Assembly: GCF_963924675.1 (NCBI RefSeq)
Contig: NC_089234.1
Location: forward strand, 63,461,588-63,525,587
DNA length: 64,000 nucleotides
Direction of reading: 5' to 3'
Source of the DNA: Phocoena phocoena
Lineage: Eukaryota; Chordata; Mammalia; Artiodactyla; Phocoenidae
The notes beneath the pieces were generated by a model. It was not told the origin of the DNA. It did not search any database and was given only the letters and a program-made list of their open reading frames with translations. This document shows, in pieces, positions 14,001-26,700 of this stretch (its first letter is position 1; each line of letters starts with the position of its first letter). Both the position numbers and the translations under genes were made by a program.

Positions 14001-17000
14001 ATCATCTTGATTGACTTCTTTTTATGGGCATGTGATTCTTTTCACGGCTATAAACATAGTATGCACATATATGTGCAAATATTTCTTCTAAATATTTCTA
14101 CATACGAGCACTAAGAACCAATATTAATAAAAAGGATAGTAAATTTGGCACGGTTCCCTCACAAACAACCCGAAGTACAGATGGCAGGAAAGAGTAAGCT
14201 GCTTAACTTCCTATCTACCAGTCTGACAGCACAGAATGGTTGCTTTGAATAATCATGTAGTTCTACATCCCAACAAACCTACCACAATTAAATGTATAAT
14301 TCAAGACTTTCAACAAAGTATTTCAGGCTGGTTCTGTAACTTTTTGGGAGCACTATCGATATATACTATGTGGAACAGACATAAAATAGGATTTGTCACA
14401 ATAATCATCCTTAAAGACCTCAGCTTGAATGTACAGTGATGGAGCCTTTAGAATCAAAAGCCACCCAGGTACATACCACCGTGCTCCCATTATTCATGTT
14501 GTGAATGTCCCTGTGGGGGTGGGCACAGAAGTCTAGGCAAGCGGTGACCCCAGAGAAAGGACGACCTTCTTTCTTGCCAAGCCGACATTCTTGAGCAGCG
14601 TGTTCAAGCGCCACCTGAAAAATAATGTATGACCCATGGTTTTAAGAGATAGAAAGAATCACCTTCAATAAAGAGTAAAACTCACTTTCTGATAAAGTTT
14701 ATGAGTTAATTACACTTTATAATTTCAGAGATATCTGACACTACAGTATATTATTTTAGTGATTGTCTAGTTTAGTAATATTCAGGGTAAAGAATTTGAG
14801 ACTACATGGATTAAAGTGGCAATCACTGAAGGCAAGGTGAGGGCATTAATACCTGCTGGGGGTAGATAAACAAGAACGGTAGCCTGAAATATTTCATTAG
14901 GAAGAAAGAATAATACAGTGCTTTGATCATGTATCTAGTTTTCAATGTCTATATAAAGTAGATGTACATATATATTCATGAACCAGTATAGAAAGTAAAT
15001 TAATAACTTTTTTAAATGAAAGGTTGGAATTTAACAGAGAGCTTGTTATTCATGATAATACAAATAAATATTTTAATTTTTATTAAATATTAAAAAAAAT
15101 ATGGACTTCTGGTTATGTTTCTGTTTTTGTTTTTGGTTGCGCCACTCTGCTTGCAGGATCTTAGCTCACTAACCAGGGATTGAACCAAGGCCCTCGGCAG
15201 TGAAAGCACAGAGTCCTAACCACTGGACTGCCAGGGAATTCCCTATGTTTAAAATTAGGTATTTTACACACTTATTTTCTCCATTCTCTGATATATGATT
15301 TGCAATTATTTTCTCCCAATCTGTGGTGGTCTTTTCCTTTTCTTTTTTAAAACAATGTGTTCCCCCAACTCAGTTTTATTGAGGTATTCCTGACATACAA
15401 CATATGTAAGATTAAGGTATACAATGTGATGATTAGATACATGCATGGATTACAAAATGATTACCACAATAAGGTTAGTGAACATTGCAATCTGTTCACA
15501 TAATTATGATTATTTGGTGTGTAGAAGTAACATTTAGGATGTCTTTAAAACATTTAAGTATATAATATAGTATTGTTAATTATAGCCACCAAGCTGGGCA
15601 CCCAGATCCCCAGGTCATATATATTTTTTTAATAAATTTATTTATTTATTTATTTTTGGCTGTGTTGGGTCTTTGTTGCTGTGCGCAGGCTTTCTCTAGT
15701 TGCAGTGAGCGGGGGCTACTCTTCGTTGCAGTGCGCGGGCTTCTCATTGCAGTAGCTTTTCTTGCTTCAGAGCATGGGCTCTAGGTGCACGGGTTTCCAC
15801 AGTTGTGGCTCGTGGGCTTCAGTAGTTGTGGCTCGCAGGCTCTAGAGCATAGGCTCAGTAGTTGTGGCGCACAGGCTTTTTTGCTCCGCAGCATGTGGGA
15901 TCTTCCCGGACCTGGGCTCGAACCCGTGTCCCCTGCATTGGCAGGCGGATTCTTAACCACTACACCACCAGGGAAGCCCCCCTCAGGTCGTATTTATCTT
16001 ATAGGTGGGAGTTTGTACCCCTTGACCAACATCTCCCCATCTCCACCACTTCCCAATTACTTTCTTGATGATGCATTTCTGCTTTTATAAGTTTTATTCC
16101 TAGAAACAATCATAACTTTGTCACTCTGGAGATTTAATTCAATTGCCATAATAGACTTTTTTTTTTTTTTTGCGGTACGCGGGCCTCTCACTGTTGTGGC
16201 CTCTCCTGTTGCGGAGCACAGGCTCCGGAAGCGCAGGTTCAGCGGCCATGGCTCACGGGCCCAGCCGCTCCGCGGCATGTGGGATCTTCCCGGACCGGAG
16301 CACAAACCTGTGTCCCCTGCATCGGCAGGTGGACTCTCAACCGCTGCGCCACCAGGGAAGCCCCATAATAGACTTTTAAAAAAACGCTAGACAATTTTTT
16401 AAGCTGTCTGATAAAAGATCTACATTAAGTTCAGATTTGAAAAAATTTCCTATTAACAATGACATTGTTTAGATATAAATTTCAACCATGTTTAAGAGTA
16501 CTGTATAAGAAACCAAAACATACCTGGTTTTGGTAAGCAACTGGAGCATACTGCTTATAAATTGGAGCTAATTCTGTAGCCAAACTCTGTAAATTATCTT
16601 CAAGGTTTTTTTCCTATAGGAAGAGACAGTCCATAAAAGTTGTTTCATAATAACATATAAGATGAGTGATAAGTTTATTATATAACGGATGAAAATGAAT
16701 TATACATCATTGCTGATGTGTGGTTGATGCATGGTTCATACTTACCCAGATAAAAGAGCTACCATAGAAAATGACATGGATTGTTTTCATAAAATCTAAA
16801 CTATTAGTCACTGTTATGCTTGAATTTAGTCTTTTGAAATTAAAAGTCTATGTTATCAGCTAATGAGAAATCTAACTGGTGTTAGAGGTAAGTTGCAAAA
16901 CTGCTCATGTTGTTAAAAACAAGAACCATATTTCATATTTATTCAATAGTACAGGGCACTTGAAGTAAATCAAGACAATTTTCCTGCTAACAAGTGGAGA

Positions 17001-20000
17001 CTTGGAAGAATTCTGACAGTGAAACAAGTTTCTACAACAGAGATGGGAGAGCAACACACATAAGGCACATACTGTGTTATCAGATCCTGTGTTAAGAGCT
17101 TCAAACGTAATAAGTAGGCAATGGGCTGTCTAAAACCAGTGTTTTCTTTTCTACACAGGAATGGCTATAAATTGAGGAAGATCTGATAGAACTGTGGAGA
17201 AGCCTTAACACCATTTCAAGATTCTAGATTCTAATGACAGTAGAAACATGTAAGATTTTTTCAAAGGAAAACCGTCATGACAAGAATATTAAAAATGTCA
17301 CTGATGACAGCATGAGGTTCGAAGGAGAGAAAGCAGCCTTTGGCAACAATAGTTGGAAAACCATTGTGGTAGTTTTTCAGAGATGATTATATCCTAAACC
17401 AAGTCAGAGACTTGATAAATGATCAGTCACATCTAAGGAAGACAAGTGACGGAGAACTGACAGCAAGGATGAATGAAGGACTTAAGAAGGTTTGAAGGCT
17501 TCCGCCTCATTTGAGATTTGGTGGATGCCTAGAACTCAGGAAGGAAGCCTTCATGTGGACCAGGTCACCTCTGGTATGAAGCAGACTATTATAAAAACCA
17601 AAGCCAATATAGACATAGGAAGTTAATTCTTGAGTGCTTTTTAACAAGCCTCAGTCTTGGCAACTGCAAAGCATCAGTGATAATCCTTTTGGTTTCCTAC
17701 TCATTTATGTTGGTGCTTTCATTGAAAAGGATATTCATGTATATATAGGGTCTATATCTAGATTGCTCTGTTCCATTCATCTGTCTAATTATGTATTTGT
17801 TACTCAATGTAGCTTAATAAATATAGTCAGGGAGGTCAGACCCCTACTTTAAAAACACTTCCTAGCTATACTCACACATTAATTATAAATTTGAGGAAAA
17901 CTTAGGAATTATTATTTAAATGCCTATTAAAAAGACTTTATTATATTTTATAACACTTGAAATATTGGGTGGGGTAATTGTGTTTTACTGCTAATAGAGT
18001 ATTAAGAATCATTCAGTGTCACAAGTCAGACTGGGCAATTTGTCATCTTATGGAATATCTCATTTATTATGTGGAAATGAAATAAAGTAGGCAAATAGAA
18101 GCTAATTAAATAAAACTTAAATAGATGATTATTAGTATCATTTTTGAATGTAGGTTCTTTATTCATATTGTAAAAATCCTGACTTTCTAATGGTTTCATT
18201 AGAATGAATATGTCAGATAGAGATTTCTTATCAGATCTTTACCTAATGGGGCTCACACCTACATCCCTCTGCCCTTCTCACCCTGTACTTCATCTCTAGG
18301 ACCATCTTCTCCACATCAATGCCTACAATTACCACCTGGACCACAGATGACCCCTTGAGCTTCAGGTTCTTATTAATGACCTGACAACCTCACTTGGATT
18401 TCTCTTAGGAATCTCCAAGCCAATGCATCCAAACTGAATTAATAATCTGCCTTCTATAAACCTGGTCCTGTTTCAGCATATCCTATGTCAAGGAATAGTA
18501 CCTAATTAAAAAAAATCTTTCCAGAACAACCACTGCTTTTCATTTCTTCTGTCACAGCCATATTCTAAGTCACTAGTATTCCTTCCCTGGACTGTTCTCA
18601 AAGCTAGCCCATCTTGCTATACCAACTTTTGGCCAACTCCAATCCACAGAGCAGCCAGAGAGATCCCTTTTTAAAAAGAAAAGTTTAATTATATCACTCT
18701 CCGCCTTAAAAGTCTTCAATGATCTTCCAAAATTCTTGACATGGTTTACAAGGTCGCTTTATGCACCTCACTTTCCCTTGCCTGCTGTGCTTCACTGGCC
18801 TTTTGTCAGTTCCTGGAAAGAGGAATGCTTCTTCCTGTATTATAAACACTACATAAACATTACTCATTATTAATAATAACCATAAGCAAAAACTGACCTT
18901 ACATTCATTATATAACAGAGTTATTTGTTATAGAATAAAAAGTTAACAGTCATGTCAATATAAATATATTTGTATACTAACAGCTTTATCAGATACTTAT
19001 TTGGAAAAAAAAATTTTAAGGGAGAATTCACATCTCATTATCAAGTGTTCTGACCTTTGAACGTGGTATCTTCTCATTATCAGGTATTTTATATGTCTTT
19101 TTAGCAATTTTTATAGTTTTCTCCCTAAAGTTCTGATAAACTTCTTGTCAGATTTCTTCTAAGGTACTTTATCTGCAAAGGATAGTCCTCTGCCTAGAGT
19201 CATTTCCTTCTTTTATTACAGTAAATGGGAACTCTAGAAAAACCAAATAAGTTTGATTGCCTCTTTAAAGGTTTTATTTATTTATTCTGAGCTTTCCTTG
19301 TATGTTATATTCCTTGTATTATAGATACAATTAGATTAATTCCTGCTGTTTTATCGATTCCTATTTATCCTGTATCCTAATGATTTTTTAAATAAATTAT
19401 TTATTTATTTATACGTATGTATGTATGTATGTATGTATGTATGTATGTATTGGCTGCGTCGGGTCTTCCTTGCTGTGCGAGGGCTTTCTCTAGTTGCGGT
19501 GAGCGGGGGCTACTCTTCGGTATGGTGCGCAGGCTCCTCACTGCGGTTGCTTCTTCTTTTGTTGAGGAGCACGCACTCTAGGCACGCAGGCTTCAGTAGT
19601 TGTGGCGCACGGGCTCAGTAGTTGTGGCTCGTGTGCTCTAGAGCACAGGCTCAGTAGTTGTGGCTCACGGGCTTAGCTGCTCCGCGGCATGTTGGATCTT
19701 CCCAAACCAGGGCTCGAACCCGTGTCTCCTGCATTGGCAGGCGGATTCTTAACCACTGCACTATCAGGGAAGCCCCTAATGATTTTTTAAACTAACCTTG
19801 CTGACTGATGAATGGATTTTTTTTTCCACCACTAGTTCAAATGTTATAAATTCTATTCATATTCATCTAAAAAATTTTTAAACATACACTTCTCAAATAT
19901 GTTTTTCTGACAATATCTAGAGCAGTGTTTTCCAAGCTGTGGGTCATGACTCTTTAGTGGGCCATGAAATCAGTTTAGTAGGTCAAAACTAGCATTTAAA

Positions 20001-20743
20001 AGAGAAATAAAATTTCATAAAAAATATTTTACTGAATCATAGTGATCCTCAGCAATAACTATATAGGACATATTAACTTTTTAATATCTAAATATTATTT
20101 TTGCTACATATAATAAGGTGAAGTATTGTCTTGTTTTATTTATTTACTTGAATATATATATGCCTGTATAGTTGTTTGTACTATAAAATGTTTTTTACTC
20201 GTGGTCACAGCACAAAGTTTGAAAAACACTGATCTTGGAGTTAATCAGTATCTAAATCCTCCCAACTCCAAACAAAGCATAAAACATTACCACACTTAGT
20301 TTATATAGGTGCCCCACCCCCTCCCACTACCTACCCACCCCTGATTTGATAAGAATATTGAATTATACTTATTGTTATTTCAATTAAAAAAATGTAAGTA
20401 CTCAACTTATTTAAACTTAACAGTAAGGTTGACTAATTTCTTTGCTCACCATGGCCTCGTGTTCCGGACAGATTGGTTCCGGTTTCATATATCTTCTTTC
20501 TGGATTACGTCCTTTAGTAATTCTTTCATAGTAGTGCTGTGGGTAGTAAACTTACTGAGTCTTTGAAATGTTGGCAAATAGTTTTATTTATTCTTCCTAC
20601 TTTGGCTGGGTATAAAATTCTAGATTTTTTTTTAACAGTGATTCTCTTTGGGGTTAGGGGAGAAGAAGGAGGGAGCCAGGGACAATTGGAATTTGGGTTG
20701 ATAGTTAAAGACTTTACCTACATTATTTAGAATTTTAAACTAT

Positions 20744-20782
<39 letters not shown>

Positions 20783-23700
20783 GTTACTATTTTGTCACTA
20801 CTTGTTAATATTTAATTTTTTTACGATTAAAAAAATTTTTAAAGGAATGTACTTATATATTCATTGTGCAATTCATAAGTAAAAAGGACACTTACGTGTA
20901 AGGGAGAACTTGGATCAATTCTAAATCTTCTAGGACTTGGGCTTCTACCAAATTTGCAGCCATTGAAATACATACTCCAAGAACAGCCAAAAGAGAAGGA
21001 AGCTCCGCAAGTCTCTGGATCAATTCCTTGACATGTACAGGTACGACTGTAAGATGGTAATTGCAAGGGAATGAACTGATAAAGTAGGACAATACCTCAA
21101 ATAGAACATTTCAGGTTCATATAACTATAGAAGTATAGATGGATAATGAAATGATTTTAACACATCTATTTTATTACTTATTTAAAGTAGTGTTATGTTA
21201 ACAACACAAGGCTAACTGCACTTGAATATAACTAAATCTTCAATTGAAATGTTTGTTCAAGATTGTAAATACAAATAAAAGGCAACAAACTATACAGATC
21301 TGACATATCCATAACTTGTTTGACTTGGAGATGTCCAAGGAAGGGAAATAAAGGGCCTGGATTTTAATCCAAGATTGGTTTCCTGTCAGAAGTGAAAATT
21401 AAAGCATCTCATTATCTCTTTGGACTTCATCCTTCCTTTGTAAAATGACATTGATATACTCCTGTGAGGACTGATTAAGGATAATATGTGTTGTATGTGA
21501 AATCACTTTGTCAATTTTAAAGAAAGCCTTTATAAATGTCATGAGAAAAAATTGAGGAGGAAGCTCGTTTCATTCAGCGACTGAGTAATTTTATAACCTT
21601 GGGGGGCATTTCTGAAACCCCAAAATGACTCTATACTAAGGATGACAATGATAAGAACATACACACAAAGATGTGAAACCAAAGAAGGAACGTACACCCT
21701 TGTGGTTCCTAGTTGCATAATGCTTGAAACTTCTAATAGTATGGAATTAGTACTTATATGACTTAAAAATACAAACAGGGACGTCCCTGGTGGCGCAGTG
21801 GTTAAGAATCCCCCTGCCAATGCAGGGGACACGGGTTCAATCCCTGGTCCGGGAAGATCCCACATGCCGCGGAGCAACTAAGCCCGTGCGCCACAACTAC
21901 TGAGCCTGCACTCTAGAGGCCGTGAGCCAAAACTACTGAGCCCACATGTCACAACTACTGAAGCCCGCGAGCCTAGAGCCTGTGCTCCACAACAAGAGAA
22001 GCCACTGCAATGAGAAGCCCGTGCATTGCAACAAAGAGTAGCCCCTGCTCGCCACAACTAGAGAAAGCCCATACGCAGCAACGAAGACCCAGTGCAGACA
22101 AAAATAAATAGATAAAATAAAATTACTTAAATTAAAAAACACACGTTTTTAAAAAACAGTGAGTAAAAAGAATATAGAAATTTAGAGATCAAAACTGTAA
22201 GTATTTTTGGACTCCCCTGGTGGTCCAGTGGTAAAGAATCCACCTTACAATGCAGGGGATGTGGGTTTGATCTCTGGTCAGGGAACTAAGATCCCACATG
22301 CTGCGGGGCAGCTAAGCCCGGGTGCCACAACTACTGAGCTCACACACCTCAACTGGAGCTGGCGTGCCGCAAACTATAGAGCCCATGTGCTCTGGAACCT
22401 GCGCGCCACAACTACAGAAGAGAAGACCCACACGCCACAACTAGAGAGAAGCCTGAGAACCACAAGGAAGAGTCCGCGTGGCACAACAACAGATCCCGCA
22501 CACCTCAAAGAAGATCCCACGTGCTGCAACTAATACCCGACACAGCCAAAAATAAATAAAATCTTAAAAAAAAAAACTGTAAGTATTTTTAGTTGTGAAA
22601 GTCAGGAAAATGCCTGATATATTTGAATGTAAAAAGGATCATTTAAGACACTATGAAGGAAAAAAAGGAAGGAGGAATAGTTCAAATATTCTAACTTCTA
22701 CTAAGATGGAATATATACTTTTAAAGGGGCAAAAGATTACAATAACTTGAAAAGGAAGAAAAATAGGATATAAATAGGATCAAAGAAGGTAAATTTGAAA
22801 TTGCAGAATTTCAAAGAAGTTGCCAAACAAGTAGAAAAATGTAGTTTAACTCTTAACTGTGAGACCTAAAAGTTTCTGTTAAACAGTCAACATCACCAAT
22901 GATGAGACAAATAGACTTAAAATAGCTCCTAATATTATGGCCTGCCAATAATTCCTGAATTGAATTAAATCAGGAAGAAACAATCCTACAATCCAAAATT
23001 GAGCAACAGTCTACAAAATTAGCCTGTCCTTTTCAAAAAGGAAATGCCACGAAACACAAAAAAAGACTCAGATAAAAGGATTAAGAGACCCAAAAGACAA
23101 AACAACTCCATCCATAAATCATGGGTAGAGGAAAATTAGTATGAAGTATTACTGGAGAATAGATGATATTTGAATTAGAGAATAGCATTTTATCTAAGTG
23201 AAACTTCCTGGTTTTGATAATTGTACTGGTGTTAAGTAAGAGAATGTCCTCATTCTTAGAAAACACCCTGTGAAGTATTATTTAGGGGGAAAAGTCATAA
23301 AGTTTGCAACTAGTTCACAAATTATTCTGAAAGAAAGTATAGAAAAGCAATAATGATAATAACATGTAAGCTTATGTGTATGTGTGACCATGTGTATAAG
23401 TGTATGTAACAAACCGTTAACATTTGTGGAATCTAGGTAAGGGGTATATAAGAGTTCACTGAAATATTCTTGCATCATTTCTGTAATTATAAAATTTTTT
23501 TAAAGTGATAGGCTGGATCTACATTGAGTGATATAGAATAAAACTATTTATGAATTCTTGGGAAAAATAAGTTTATATGTATATCATTTAGAACTGTTTC
23601 TATACAAGAGGTATTTTATTATTGTGAATCCACATAACAAAATAGAAGCATTAAAATGATGTATACAACTAATATGTATAAAATAGATAAGTAATAAGCA

Positions 23701-26700
23701 ACTGCTATATAAAAAACAAATAAAATAAAATTCAAAAATAAGTGATGTATACATACTTGGGATTAGGAAGATTAACAAAAATATAATGAAATGATTTTAA
23801 ACATAAAGGAATGTTCTGGAAGGTACACAAATGATCTTGTGTGGAGGTTAGAGAGTGAATGACATATATTTTGTTTATAATTTGTATAATGACATTTCTT
23901 TTAAAAAAGAAAGAACTTTATGAGGAAAACTACACAAAACACTCTTGAAGAACATAAAAGTAAACTTTAACAAATGGAAAGAAAAATCATATTATGGGAG
24001 TGGAAGATTCAATATCATAACAATGTCAGTTTATTCTAAGTTAATTTAATGCAATCCCATTAAAATTACCATTAGATTTATCTTAAAACTAGAAAATTGA
24101 TTATAAAGTTCATTTGGAAGCACAAACATAAAATAACAAAGAAAGCCTTGAAAAAGAGCAAAAATAGTGAGCTAGCCTTACCAAATATTAAAATATATTA
24201 TAATGCCTCTATAACTTAAAAAATGTGGTACTAGTACGTGAAAAGACCAGACAGTGATACAGAATTCAAATAAAAGAGAGGACTCCATTATATACAGTTT
24301 TTGTATAAGGTAGTATTTCAAATCAAGGGGAAAAGAAGTACTCTTTAGTAAGCAGTATTGGGATAAATGGAAAAAAGAATAGAAATGGATCTCCTCTTCC
24401 CACTTCTGTCCAGCATAAATTTGAAATGCATCAGAGGTTTATGTTTTAAAAATTTCCAATTTCAACAATAAAAGAAAACATGGGTGAATTATTCTATAAC
24501 TCACGTGAGAGAAAAATGTTCTTAAATACCGCTCAGAATTCAGACACAATAAGGGGAAAGATAGATACAATAAATTACATTAAAAAGAAAATGTGCAAAA
24601 GGTGACATAGCAGAAGTAAAAAGACAAATATCAAAGTGGCAAAAGCATTTAGAATTAAATCGCAAAGGGAGAGAAAAAATGAACACTCCTTTTGAAATAG
24701 GGGGTAGAATAATTAACAGATGGCTGACCATAAAAAAAGGACAAAATAATGCCATTTGTAGCAACATGGATACAACTAGAGATTATCATACTAAGTGAAG
24801 TAAGACAGAAAGAGAAAGACAAATACCATATGATATCACTTACATATGGAATCTAAAGTACGACACAAATGAATAAACCTACAAAACAAAAACAGACTCA
24901 CAAATATAGAGAACAGACTTGTGGTTGCCAAGGGGTGGGGGAGTGAAGAACTGGGAGTTTGGGATTCGCAGACGCAAACTGTTATGATATAGGATAGATA
25001 AACAACAAGGTCCTCCTGCATAGCACAGGGAACTATATTCAATATCCTGTGATAAACCATAAATGGAAAAGAATATGTATATATATACATATATATATAA
25101 CTGAGTCAATTTGCTGTACAGCAGAAATTAAAAACAACATTGTAAATCAATTATACGTCAACAAAATTTAAAAAATAAAAAACAAACAAATGGCAAATGC
25201 TCTTAACCATATGAAAAAATACTCATTCATAATATGAAAAATTCAAATCAACGTAAACTGATGACATTTATCCTCTATTAGATGGGCAAAAACTCAAGTT
25301 TGACAACATTGGAAAACTGTAGAAAAACAGATATTCTCTTACAGTGCTATACGAAATGCAAAATTGTACAATTCCTTATGGAGGAGCTGTTCCTTTATAG
25401 AAAAACCTCTCTCCTCCAGACTCCAGGGGTGAGAAGGATCAGGTACCAAAGAGAGAAGCAAGAAAAGAATATTCTAAAGGAGAATATCCTAAAATGGTCT
25501 TAACCCACTATGAAACCAAGTCTCTCGTTAAAGAAATGTTCACTCTTTAGTTGCACAATACCTAAAATTCTGTTCTCCCATATAACATATGTAGTTGGTA
25601 GTTAATTTAACATGATATAATAGACTGAATGGCAAAACAGTACAAAACAGATTTGATTACTTTTCATTGAGAGTGCATCTTCGGTCTGTGGGATGACCAT
25701 TGTATGACTTTAGACTTTCCGTAAGCTGCGAGTACAGTTTGTCAGCCATTGGAAGAGGGATGCCGTCCCATACCATGATGAGCACCACCATCACAGCTGT
25801 TGGACAGTGGTGGCCTGCACGCTGTCGAACGAGACAAAGAACTTTCTCTTCATCGCTGCTTCTTCTTAAAACCTGCCAAAGCAGAATGCATACATTTATG
25901 GAAAACAAGAAACCTAATGTTGAATGCAGTGGATATTGTTTTTAAAGCTCTGCATCATTACATTCTAGCTTTTAAAAAATTACTATTTCTTAAAGGGTTG
26001 AAGCCTATAGGACCTTCAGGTGTTAGACTAGCTGCCTCCATACAACTCATCACAGGGTATCCAAGGTTACTTGACTAACAAACAACAGGCAGAAATCTGT
26101 GGAAACAGTCTGTGTTTTATCTCACTGTTGATACAGTATTGCAAAACAGACAACAGAAGATCCCATGGAAAAGAGCCTAATTAACTCATCTGCTCTTCCA
26201 TAATTGCCACAACAGGACAAATCTAGCTAGATAGAAATAACCTAGTACTCCCAGCATTAAAAATAAACTCTGAGTGCTGTATTTAGCATCTGAGGAAACT
26301 TATTGATGTTTTCCTTGGGCAAATGGTTTTGCCATATAGAATAACTAATACATAAAGCAATACTCCTGCAATTCCTGTGATTTCTTTCCATGCTATCACA
26401 GGGATTTATCATACCCAACTTATCATAAGATTAAGGTGGTCTACCTGACATGGAGAATGCAAATTACAACAATTCATTTTGAATATTTATCCTTTTATCT
26501 TACACTGCATCATAACCATGAGTTGCTAAAAAAGGATTCCTAAGTATTTAAAATACTGCCCGGTGGTCCTAGTGTTTATCCTAGTGTTTATTTTTTTAAA
26601 TTACATTAAAATATTGACATCATGTAAAACCATCCAACTATGTTTAAAAGTCCCTCCATATATCACAAATTTACAGTGAGACTGATCACATTAATCAGTA

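Larger units (their letters stand above)
12529..14476 (-). other. TET1: TET1 intron 10
   Basis: Bounded by gtatgt and cctatcag. It holds a long SINE (12956-13270) and a short SINE (13738-13952). The remainder, 12529-12955, 13271-13737 and 13966-14476, is unique AT-rich sequence with nothing recognised. Confidence 0.9.
14615..16523 (-). other. TET1: TET1 intron 9
   Basis: Bounded by gtatgt and ttttcag. From 14615 to 15126 nothing is recognised. Then come a Bov-tA-like SINE, an antisense-reading L1M end split by a long SINE, and a short SINE that ends only about 160 bp from exon 9. Confidence 0.9.
16614..20895 (-). other. TET1: TET1 intron 8
   Basis: Bounded by gtaagt and cctatag. From 16614 to 17620 nothing is recognised. 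After that come minus-strand L1 pieces, an L2 relic, a long SINE with a tetranucleotide tail, a hAT-like element and a TA microsatellite at 20748-20780. Confidence 0.9.
21047..25660 (-). other. TET1: TET1 intron 7
   Basis: Bounded by the weak donor gtaatc and by cttacag. It holds two SINEs (21780-22105 and 22209-22572), about 1.3 kb of AT-rich sequence with no recognised element (22591-23880), and an old L1 with a younger L1 3' end inserted in it (23890-25400). Confidence 0.9.
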
